A stretch of DNA of 5,218 nucleotides from Deltaproteobacteria bacterium (GTDB taxonomy: Bacteria; JAMCPX01). Both the position numbers and the translations under genes were made by a program. Numbering within the stretch: the first letter of the stretch is position 1; each line of letters opens with the position of its first letter. Under the pieces are notes generated by a model. It was not told the origin of the DNA and ran no database searches. It saw nothing but the letters and a program-made list of their open reading frames with translations. The stretch covers positions 1 to 5,218 of the forward strand of contig JAMDCL010000086.1 in assembly GCA_023489065.1 (NCBI GenBank), read 5' to 3'. This document shows, one piece after another, positions 1-5,218 of this stretch.

Positions 1-84
1 TTTGCAGTGGGGGTGTTCTTCGGCCTGTACCCGGCAACAAAGGCATCCAAGCTCAACCCCATCGAGGCCCTGCGGTACGAGTAA
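1..84 (+). CDS. FtsX/MacB-family ABC transporter permease, C-terminal end only
   Basis: This is the last 27 codons plus TAA of a gene that begins left of the window. The visible residues read as a hydrophobic run (FAVGVFFGLYPATKASKLNP) followed by IEALRYE and the stop. The pattern G-x-x-P-A-x-K-A-(S/A)-x-L-x-P-I-E-A-L-R-Y-E is the characteristic end of the last transmembrane helix and cytoplasmic tail of FtsX/MacB-type permeases. These inner-membrane proteins pair with an ATPase and act in macrolide, lipoprotein or peptide export. The substrate cannot be told from the tail. The gene converges on the glycosyltransferase, so the two are not in one operon. The family call is fairly safe; assignment to MacB, LolC/E or another subgroup is not possible. 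Confidence 0.82.
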   Translation, partial: FAVGVFFGLYPATKASKLNPIEALRYE

Positions 85-158
85 GTCAAGGCCCGGCGAG
101 GATAATTCCATCAGTCAGCTTCTTTCCCTGACCTTTATTGCCGATTTCGCAAACGGCG

Positions 159-1025
159 TTACTGTGCAAAATGCCGTACAAGCCGGACCGGCAGCTTTAT
201 GAGTCTGAGGATATTGAGCACCACGAACCAGGAAATGCCGTCCGCAAGATGCAACAGGATGATGGTCAATCCGGATAATGGCCTTAAGGACGGGTGATCC
301 CGGTAAAAAAGAAACAACCCGTGCGTGTTCCTGTTCTCTATGAAAAAGAACTGTTTCGCAAAACCAGACACGGTTGCATATCTGATGATGTCCACGGACA
401 TCTGGAAATAATTCCTGATGCCGGTGATCATGTCCATCTTATTGAATTGGTGGACTGTGTAGAGGTTTCTGCAAAAGATCGTCCTGATGGTTTTGCCCTG
501 CCGAATATAATGGAGGTTGCTTGTTATCTCGAGCAGATATCCTGCGTTGTCCGGTATATCGATCCCGAGGAAATCTTTTTTCCAGAAGGCACGTTCGCCG
601 CCGAAATATTTTGCACAGTTTGTCCAGCCCCATACAGGCGTCCTGTCCCCTGCCCTGTCCAGGACCGTTTGATCTACTTCTTTCCTGATGACCGGTTCAA
701 TCAACGCATCAATGTTTCCGTGGGTCAACCCGATCAGGTCGGAATCAAGCATAACGATAAGATCGCCCTTTGCTTCGAATACACCCCTCTTGATCACACC
801 CGCCTTCCCGTTCTTCTTCGGGAGTGTGATGACCTTCAATACGGGACAAGCCTGCTGATACGATTTTGCTATTTGTGTCGTGCGGTCGTCCGAGCCGTCA
901 TCTATGACGATAACCTCGCCGAACCTGCTATACGTCGATACAACATCCAACACCCTTTGAATATTTTTTTCTTCGTTGTAGGCAGGCATAATACATGAGA
1001 TTGTTACGGTATCGATTATGCTCAT
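159..1025 (-). CDS. Family 2 glycosyltransferase (GT-A fold), acceptor unknown
   Basis: A 288-residue protein with GT2 hallmarks in order: the N-terminal beta strand and nucleotide-binding start CIMPAYNEEKNI (11-22), VIVIDDGSDDRT (38-49) with the Asp pair that contacts the nucleotide sugar, and the DxD metal motif as DSD (94-96) in LIVMLDSDLIGL. The acceptor-side segment GGERAFWKKD (142-151) and a VH pair (191-192), often the third metal ligand, follow. The C-terminal part (about 250-278) is hydrophobic and may dock on the membrane. The layout recalls dolichyl-phosphate-mannose-synthase-like or glucosyl-3-phosphoglycerate-synthase-like GT2 enzymes, but I cannot name donor or acceptor. The ATG at 1025 is chosen because a GAAGGAA ribosome binding site lies about 6 bases upstream and GT2 homology begins a few residues later. 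It diverges from the Kdo operon and converges with the permease, so it appears monocistronic. A role in envelope glycan or glycolipid synthesis is inferred from context only. Confidence 0.88.
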   Translation of the reverse strand: MSIIDTVTISCIMPAYNEEKNIQRVLDVVSTYSRFGEVIVIDDGSDDRTTQIAKSYQQACPVLKVITLPKKNGKAGVIKRGVFEAKGDLIVMLDSDLIGLTHGNIDALIEPVIRKEVDQTVLDRAGDRTPVWGWTNCAKYFGGERAFWKKDFLGIDIPDNAGYLLEITSNLHYIRQGKTIRTIFCRNLYTVHQFNKMDMITGIRNYFQMSVDIIRYATVSGFAKQFFFIENRNTHGLFLFYRDHPSLRPLSGLTIILLHLADGISWFVVLNILRLIKLPVRLVRHFAQ

Positions 1026-1030
1026 TCATG

Positions 1031-1037
1031 TTCCTTC
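1031..1037 (-). promoter_or_regulatory. Ribosome binding site of the glycosyltransferase gene
   Basis: Read on the minus strand this is GAAGGAA, containing AAGGA, about 6 bases before the ATG at 1025. It supports that start. It contrasts with kdsB on the other side of the same intergenic region, which has no such element. Confidence 0.7.
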
Positions 1038-1162
1038 TATTTATCAATTAATAAAATATAATGTATAAAACACTTAACCATGTTTTTAATGCTCATTGCA
1101 ACAATTTTATGGTGTTTTATTGAATCATAGACAATGCATTTAACAGGAAGGTTTCCCAATTC

Positions 1163-1191
1163 TTGACTTGTTTTAAACACACATTTAAGAT
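1163..1191 (+). promoter_or_regulatory. Candidate sigma-70-type promoter for the kdsB-pyrG-kdsA-kdsD operon
   Basis: TTGACT (1163-1168, five of six matches to the consensus -35) is followed after exactly 17 bases by TAAGAT (1186-1191, four of six matches to the -10). The expected transcription start, about 7 bases past the -10, falls at about 1198, which is the A of the kdsB ATG. The spacer contains TGTTTTAAACA (1169-1179), two 5-base arms around a single T, which could be an operator or chance. This is the best promoter-like pair upstream of kdsB; it is a sequence match only. Confidence 0.5.
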
Positions 1192-1197
1192 AGATAC

Positions 1198-1956
1198 ATG
1201 GATAAGGTTGCTATAATAATACCCGCACGTTACGGTTCAAAGCGTCTGCCGGGAAAGCCCCTTCTCAGACTCGGTAACAAACCTATCATTCAGCATGTTT
1301 ATGAAAATGCATCGGCATCAAAGCACGCGGACCGGGTAATCGTTGCAACCGATGACCGGCGTATAGAGGAGGCAGTGAGAAGCTTCGGCGGCGAATGCAG
1401 GATGACACCCGGAAATATAAAGAGCGGGTCAGACAGGATAGCATACGTTGCAAAGGACATAGACAGCGGGATTATCATGAACCTGCAGGGTGATGAGCCT
1501 TTCCTGAAACCTTCCCTCTTTGACAGGGGATTGGAATTAGCACAGACTCACAAGGACATACCCGTTGTAACGCTTGCGGCAAGGATAAAATCCATTGATG
1601 AACTCGATAATCCGAACAATGTAAAGGTCGTCGTTGATAAACAGGGGTTTGCGCTTTATTTCTCGCGTTTTCCCATTCCCTTCACCAGGGACGACAAAGG
1701 AAAGCTTGTCAAAAGGCTCGGGGGACATTACAGACATATCGGTATCTACATATTCAGGCGCGAGGCATTGCTGGAGTTTGTACGCATGAAGCAGTCGCTG
1801 CTCGAGAAAATGGAAATGCTCGAACAATTAAGGCTGCTCGAGAACGGATACAAAATTATGGTTGCTGTTACCGGTAATCCGCCGGCCGGCATAGACACGG
1901 CTTCGGATTTGAAAAGGGCAAAGGCTTTTTTAATGAAAGAAAGGAAGGTATTATGA
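1198..1956 (+). CDS. kdsB: 3-deoxy-manno-octulosonate cytidylyltransferase (CMP-Kdo synthetase)
   Basis: KdsB couples CTP and Kdo to give CMP-Kdo and pyrophosphate in the cytoplasm, the activated donor for Kdo transferases in lipopolysaccharide assembly. The 252-residue length is normal for the family. Motifs in order: the CTP-binding start [17 protein letters not shown] (6-22), VIVATDD (47-53), SGSDRIA (76-82), NLQGDEP (95-101) with a metal-binding Asp99, YFSRFPIP (154-161), HYRHIGIY (178-185), [12 protein letters not shown] (206-217) and GIDT (231-234) with the second conserved Asp233. The start is fixed by the motif only five residues in. No Shine-Dalgarno sequence precedes the ATG, and the best promoter would place the mRNA 5' end at the ATG, so initiation may be leaderless. 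The gene ends in a 4-base ATGA overlap with pyrG, which implies coupled translation. No disrupted motif is visible. Confidence 0.96.
   Translation: MDKVAIIIPARYGSKRLPGKPLLRLGNKPIIQHVYENASASKHADRVIVATDDRRIEEAVRSFGGECRMTPGNIKSGSDRIAYVAKDIDSGIIMNLQGDEPFLKPSLFDRGLELAQTHKDIPVVTLAARIKSIDELDNPNNVKVVVDKQGFALYFSRFPIPFTRDDKGKLVKRLGGHYRHIGIYIFRREALLEFVRMKQSLLEKMEMLEQLRLLENGYKIMVAVTGNPPAGIDTASDLKRAKAFLMKERKVL
1941..1948 (+). promoter_or_regulatory. Ribosome binding site of pyrG
   Basis: AAGGAAGG lies inside the last codons of kdsB, with its AAGGA core 7 bases before the pyrG ATG at 1953. It supports that start, which overlaps the kdsB stop as ATGA. Confidence 0.75.
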
Positions 1957-3557
1957 AATCAAAATTTATATTCGTTACGGGAGGAGTCGTATCTTCTCTC
2001 GGCAAGGGCATTGCATCGTCTTCCATTGCAGCCCTGTTGCAGGCACGGGGACTGAATGTAACCCTGCAAAAACTTGATCCCTATATCAATGTCGATCCGG
2101 GAACAATGAACCCGTATCAGCATGGAGAGGTGTTTGTCACCGAAGACGGAGCAGAGACAGACCTCGATCTCGGCCATTATGAACGGTTTACCAACATCAG
2201 CATAACGCATTCCAACAACGTAACCGCAGGACAGGTCTACGACACGGTCATCAATAAAGAGAGGAAGGGCGAGTACCTCGGCGGTACAGTGCAGGTCATT
2301 CCCCATATAACGGATGAGATTAAACGCAGGATAAGGGAAAATGCCAAGGGCAAGGATATCGCTATCATTGAGATCGGCGGTACCGTAGGTGACATCGAGA
2401 GCCTCCCGTTCCTTGAGGCGATACGGCAGCTCAAAAAGGATGTCGGTCCCGAGAATGTTTTATATGTTCATCTTACCCTGGTGCCCTATATCAAGGGTTC
2501 CGGAGAACTCAAAACCAAGCCAACGCAGCACTCCGTAAAAGAACTCAGGGCGATAGGGATTCAACCCGATATCCTCCTCTGCAGGACAGACCGGCATATC
2601 GATAAAGACCTGAAGGCGAAGATTTCACTCTTCAGCGATGTCGATCAAGACGCCGTGATCGCCGCCATAGACGTGGAATCCATCTATGATGTCCCGGTCG
2701 AATTCCACAACGAGGGGCTCGATGAAAAAATCATCGAGAAGCTCCACATCTGGACGGGCGCTCCGGACCTTTCAAGATGGGAGTCCCTGTCGAAGAAGAC
2801 CGCTGGTATAAAGGATGAGGTGACCATCGGTATTGTGGGTAAATACGTTCATTTGAGAGACTCGTATAAAAGTCTTCATGAGGCACTGACCCATGGAGGC
2901 ATCGCCAACAGCGTAAAGATCAACCATCGGTACATAGACTCGGAAGAGATAGAAAAGGAAGGTCCTGCAAAGTTTTTAAATGATGTCGACGGCATCCTTG
3001 TCCCCGGAGGTTTCGGCAACAGGGGAATAGAAGGCAAGGTACTCGCCGCAAAGTATGCACGGGAAAAGAAGATTCCGTACTTCGGAATATGCCTGGGCAT
3101 GCAGATAGCGGTTATCGAATTTGCTCGCCATGTCCTGGGCATAAAAGACGCAAACAGCAGCGAGTTTGAACCGAAAACAAAAAATCCGGTCATAGACCTG
3201 ATGCCGGAACAAAAAACCAGCAAGCAGCTCGGCGGCTCCATGAGGCTGGGCGCCTATGAATGCAAGATCAAGCCCGGTACTCACGCGGCAAGGGCTTATG
3301 GTAAGGAAATCATATACGAACGCCACAGGCACAGGTACGAATTCAACAACGATTACCGAGAGGGGTTTATCGCAAAGGGCATGGTTATCAGCGGTGAATA
3401 CCCGGAAAAGAAGCTGGTCGAAATCATAGAGTTGAAGAACCATCCGTGGTTTCTTGGCTGCCAGTTCCACCCGGAGTTCAAGTCAAGGCCCATTACCCCC
3501 CATCCTCTTTTTGTTCAATTCATCAAGGCCTCTGCAAAAAAAACCGGAAAGAGATGA
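1953..3557 (+). CDS. pyrG: CTP synthase (glutamine-hydrolysing)
   Basis: PyrG aminates UTP to CTP using ATP and glutamine-derived ammonia, and works as a cytoplasmic tetramer. At 534 residues it is near the usual length. The N-terminal synthetase domain (about 1-267) begins with [17 protein letters not shown] (7-23), the ATP-binding loop. It continues with [13 protein letters not shown] (40-52) and [17 protein letters not shown] (63-79), which carries the metal-binding Asp72, and [13 protein letters not shown] (138-150) with Glu140. The C-terminal class I glutamine amidotransferase domain (about 290-530) has the oxyanion loop PGGFGNRG (351-358), nucleophile Cys380 in FGICLGMQ (377-384), and His506/Glu508 in CQFHPEF (503-509). 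Both active sites look intact. The gene lies between kdsB, which consumes CTP, and kdsA, 7 bases downstream. That placement suggests CTP supply is co-expressed with CMP-Kdo synthesis, although PyrG also serves nucleic acid and phospholipid synthesis. Confidence 0.98.
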   Translation: MKSKFIFVTGGVVSSLGKGIASSSIAALLQARGLNVTLQKLDPYINVDPGTMNPYQHGEVFVTEDGAETDLDLGHYERFTNISITHSNNVTAGQVYDTVINKERKGEYLGGTVQVIPHITDEIKRRIRENAKGKDIAIIEIGGTVGDIESLPFLEAIRQLKKDVGPENVLYVHLTLVPYIKGSGELKTKPTQHSVKELRAIGIQPDILLCRTDRHIDKDLKAKISLFSDVDQDAVIAAIDVESIYDVPVEFHNEGLDEKIIEKLHIWTGAPDLSRWESLSKKTAGIKDEVTIGIVGKYVHLRDSYKSLHEALTHGGIANSVKINHRYIDSEEIEKEGPAKFLNDVDGILVPGGFGNRGIEGKVLAAKYAREKKIPYFGICLGMQIAVIEFARHVLGIKDANSSEFEPKTKNPVIDLMPEQKTSKQLGGSMRLGAYECKIKPGTHAARAYGKEIIYERHRHRYEFNNDYREGFIAKGMVISGEYPEKKLVEIIELKNHPWFLGCQFHPEFKSRPITPHPLFVQFIKASAKKTGKR

Positions 3558-3564
3558 ATGCACC

Positions 3565-4398
3565 ATGCCGGTAACGGTCAAAACGCTCAACATAAACGGA
3601 CTCAGGATCGGCGGGAACAACAGGGTTGTTCTCATTGCCGGACCGTGTGTCATAGAGAGCGAAACCCTGACGATGCGTATCGCCGGACAGCTCAAATCCA
3701 TCACATCGGAGCTGGGCATTGAGCTTATATTCAAGGCGTCGTATGACAAGGCGAACAGAACGTCCATTAACTCATTCAGGGGCCCGGGCCTGAAAAAAGG
3801 ACTTGAAATTCTATCAAAGGTAAAAACAACGTACAACCTGCCGATTCTTTCGGACGTTCACAGTACGGAGCAAATAGAGCCTGCAGCGCAGGTCCTGGAT
3901 ATAATCCAGATACCGGCTTTTTTGAGCAGACAGACCGATCTGCTGGTTTCCGCGGGAGAAACAGGCAGGATCGTAAATATAAAAAAAGGGCAATTCATGG
4001 CCCCCTGGGACATCAGGCACGCAATCCAGAAGATTGAATCAACCGGGAACCATAAGATAATCCTCACCGAACGCGGATACACTTTCGGGTATAACATGCT
4101 GGTGAATGATTTTCGCGTCATACCCATCATGAGGGATTTTGGTTATCCCGTCGTGTTCGATGCTACACACAGTGTGCAATTGCCGTCCGCAGCAGGAGGG
4201 GTTTCCGGCGGGCAGAAAGAATATATCGAAATGCTTGCAAAAGCAGCAGCTGCGGTCGGTATCGACGGTCTCTTCCTCGAGGTACACCCTCATCCCGAAA
4301 AAGCCCTGAGTGACGGCGCGAACTCTCTGCGGTTGGACAAATTGAGGAATTTATTAAGGGTCATAAAGGTGATAGATGAAATCGTCAAAAAAGATTGA
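3565..4398 (+). CDS. kdsA: 3-deoxy-8-phosphooctulonate synthase (Kdo8P synthase), metal-dependent class
   Basis: KdsA condenses phosphoenolpyruvate with D-arabinose 5-phosphate to Kdo 8-phosphate and phosphate, on a TIM-barrel of the DAHP-synthase superfamily. The 277 residues show LIAGPCVIESE (23-33), FKASYDKANRTS (57-68), PILSDVHS (93-100), QIPAFLSRQTDLL (115-127), KKGQFMAPWD (140-149), ERGYTFGYN (169-177), FDATHSVQ (198-205), SGGQKEY (214-220) and LEVHPHPEKALSDG (238-251). Cys28, His202, Glu239 and Asp250 match the four metal ligands known in Aquifex (Cys11, His185, Glu222, Asp233) at a constant offset of 17. Cys28 replaces the Asn found in the metal-free E. coli-type enzyme. The frame stays open upstream to 3454, but I start at 3565: family homology begins there, and the extension only overlaps the end of pyrG. 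A weak purine-rich site (GGAAAGAGA, 3546-3554) precedes it, so coupling to pyrG translation is likely. Confidence 0.97.
   Translation: MPVTVKTLNINGLRIGGNNRVVLIAGPCVIESETLTMRIAGQLKSITSELGIELIFKASYDKANRTSINSFRGPGLKKGLEILSKVKTTYNLPILSDVHSTEQIEPAAQVLDIIQIPAFLSRQTDLLVSAGETGRIVNIKKGQFMAPWDIRHAIQKIESTGNHKIILTERGYTFGYNMLVNDFRVIPIMRDFGYPVVFDATHSVQLPSAAGGVSGGQKEYIEMLAKAAAAVGIDGLFLEVHPHPEKALSDGANSLRLDKLRNLLRVIKVIDEIVKKD
4365..4372 (+). promoter_or_regulatory. Ribosome binding site of kdsD, inside the end of kdsA
   Basis: AAAGGTGA ends three bases before the ATG at 4376 (the AGG core is 6 bases away). It decides the kdsD start: no other ATG, GTG or TTG exists in that frame between 4376 and the conserved N-terminal helix, so the 23-base overlap with kdsA appears real. 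Confidence 0.65.
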
Positions 4399-5218
4399 TG
4401 TTCTCAAAGAAGCAAAGAAAGTACTGAAAATAGAAGCCGATACGGTCAGCAGGCTTATAAACCATATCGACGGACAATTCTTGCTCGCGGTAGAAGCGAT
4501 CCTTGCGACAAAGGGCAAAGTGGTCATAACCGGCATCGGGAAATCGGGACTCGTGGGACAAAAGATCGCATCAACGATGACAAGCACCGGTACGCCCACG
4601 TACTATCTGCATCCGTCCGAGGGAGCGCACGGGGACCTCGGCATACTGGATAAGGACGACATTCTGATAGCGCTATCCAACAGCGGCGAATCGGAAGAGG
4701 TACTGAAGATCATCCCTTTTGTCAAAAGGCTCGGGATAAAACTTATAGCCATTGTCGGGAATAAGACGTCAACGCTTGCACAGGGCGCAGACGTCATCAT
4801 CCACGTACCGGTAGAAAAAGAGGCATGCCCCTTTGGTCTTGCGCCGACTGCAAGCACAACGGCAGAGCTTGCCATAGGAGATGCTCTTGCAGTTGTCCTT
4901 CTTCTGAAAATGGGTTTTACGAAAGATGACTTTGCCATGTTCCATCCGGGAGGGGCACTCGGCAAGAAGCTCCTCACCAAGGTGGAAAATCTTATGCATA
5001 CGGGCGGCGAGATACCTTCCGTTTATACATACACAAAGATGAAAGATGTGCTGGTCGAGATTACATCAAAACGTATGGGCTTAACCGGTGTTTATGATTC
5101 AAAAGACCGGCTTGCAGGCATCGTGACAGACGGTGATCTCAGAAGGGCCCTGGCGAAATATCCCGATCTCCTTGAAAAAACGGCCTCCGAGATAATGACA
5201 CAAAGCCCGAAACGCAAA
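4376..5218 (+). CDS. kdsD: D-arabinose 5-phosphate isomerase (KdsD/KpsF/GutQ family), 3' end outside the window
   Basis: This enzyme interconverts D-ribulose 5-phosphate and D-arabinose 5-phosphate, feeding KdsA. The window shows 281 residues with no stop; the E. coli KdsD protein has 328, so about 45-50 are missing. The SIS domain (about 40-175) has VVITGIGKSG (49-58), HPSEGAHGDLG (79-89), SNSGESEEV (101-109), KEACPFGLAPTASTTAELAIGDALAV (split here as 148-161 and 162-173) and FHPGGALGKKLL (189-200). Lys56, Glu108, Glu149 and His190 correspond to the catalytic Lys59, Glu111, Glu152 and His193 of E. coli KdsD, and His85 is also conserved. A first CBS domain (about 205-260) contains LMHTGGEIP and GIVTDGDLRRAL; the second starts near EIMTQSPK at the edge. 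The start overlaps kdsA by 23 bases. Homologues include capsule KpsF and sorbitol-operon GutQ; position beside kdsA favours the lipopolysaccharide role. Confidence 0.95.
   Translation, partial: MKSSKKIDVLKEAKKVLKIEADTVSRLINHIDGQFLLAVEAILATKGKVVITGIGKSGLVGQKIASTMTSTGTPTYYLHPSEGAHGDLGILDKDDILIALSNSGESEEVLKIIPFVKRLGIKLIAIVGNKTSTLAQGADVIIHVPVEKEACPFGLAPTASTTAELAIGDALAVVLLLKMGFTKDDFAMFHPGGALGKKLLTKVENLMHTGGEIPSVYTYTKMKDVLVEITSKRMGLTGVYDSKDRLAGIVTDGDLRRALAKYPDLLEKTASEIMTQSPKRK

Larger units (their letters stand above)
1026..1197. other. Divergent AT-rich intergenic region (promoters for glycosyltransferase and Kdo operon)
   Basis: This 172-base gap separates the minus-strand glycosyltransferase from the plus-strand kdsB operon and must hold promoters for both. 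The block 1041-1140 has only 22 G/C bases, far below the flanking genes. The best kdsB promoter is at 1163-1191. For the minus strand, TATATT (1060-1055) and TATACA (1067-1062) are -10-like, but neither has a convincing -35 element at 16-18 bases. Imperfect inverted repeats are present: AATGCTCATTG (1088-1098) against CAATGCATT (1132-1140), and TGTTTTAAACA (1169-1179). I see no small ORF with a ribosome binding site, no tRNA and no strong terminator here. Confidence 0.6.

Noticed and set aside
114..157. Possible terminators between the converging permease and glycosyltransferase genes: GTCAG/CTGAC (114-118 with 128-132) and GCCG/CGGC (140-143 with 154-157)
   Set aside because: The stems are only 4-5 perfect base pairs (the second can add two after a mismatch), and neither is followed by a T-run on either strand, so I do not call an intrinsic terminator.
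2..202. 66-residue plus-strand ORF at the left edge
   Set aside because: It is out of frame with the permease tail, which has a clear family signature, and it crosses the gap into the end of the glycosyltransferase gene without any recognisable content.
294..998. Uninterrupted 234-codon plus-strand ORF lying wholly antisense to the glycosyltransferase gene
   Set aside because: It mirrors the codon phase of the GT2 gene, has no recognisable domain and no good ribosome binding site, and its Cys/His/Pro-rich, low-complexity sequence looks like an antisense shadow. The minus-strand frame has clear GT2 motifs throughout.
1057..1062. Perfect TATAAT on the plus strand
   Set aside because: No -35-like hexamer lies 16-18 bases upstream and there is no extended -10 TG; such a match is expected in this AT-rich stretch.
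2876..3470. Minus-strand ORFs of 121 and 164 codons inside pyrG
   Set aside because: Both are shadows of the strongly conserved CTP synthase reading frame and have no ribosome binding site or domain of their own.
3454..3564. Possible 37-residue N-terminal extension of KdsA from an ATG at 3454
   Set aside because: The extension overlaps the end of pyrG, which is conserved there (CQFHPEF and following). Its residues ([10 protein letters not shown]...) are unlike any KdsA, and the start at 3565 matches the family.
1..5218. CRISPR arrays, insertion sequences, tRNA or rRNA genes, phage or toxin-antitoxin modules
   Set aside because: I looked for direct repeat arrays, terminal inverted repeats, transposase motifs, tRNA-like cloverleaf ends and small paired ORFs and saw none; nearly all sequence is accounted for by housekeeping genes.

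Overview
The window is ordinary chromosomal DNA from a Gram-negative bacterium. Its main content is the start of an operon for CMP-Kdo, the activated sugar that links lipid A to the lipopolysaccharide core. The order kdsB-pyrG-kdsA-kdsD, with CTP synthase inside the Kdo cluster, resembles what is known from Desulfobacterota (former Deltaproteobacteria) such as Geobacter and from related anaerobe lineages. I suspect an organism of that kind, but the sequence alone does not settle the phylum.

Layout. Positions 1-84 hold the last 27 codons of a plus-strand FtsX/MacB-type ABC transporter permease. A 74-base convergent gap follows. A minus-strand family 2 glycosyltransferase occupies 159-1025. A divergent, very AT-rich intergenic region (1026-1197; 22 G/C among the 100 bases of 1041-1140) separates it from the plus-strand operon: kdsB (1198-1956), pyrG (1953-3557), kdsA (3565-4398) and kdsD (4376 to beyond the right edge). 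The operon genes overlap by 4 bases, are separated by 7 bases, and overlap by 23 bases in turn, so co-transcription and translational coupling are very likely.

How the genes work together. KdsD converts ribulose 5-phosphate to arabinose 5-phosphate. KdsA condenses that with phosphoenolpyruvate to Kdo 8-phosphate. A phosphatase (KdsC, not in this window, perhaps downstream) would release Kdo. KdsB then activates Kdo with CTP, which PyrG makes from UTP. The window therefore encodes the sugar branch, the nucleotide supply and the activation step, minus one phosphatase. All catalytic residues I could place by family knowledge are present, and KdsA has the four metal ligands of the metal-dependent class.

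I did not find a convincing undescribed system. The most useful secondary observations are a promoter-like element placed so that kdsB mRNA would begin at or next to its ATG (possibly leaderless), an unassigned glycosyltransferase beside the Kdo operon, and imperfect inverted repeats in the divergent promoter region.
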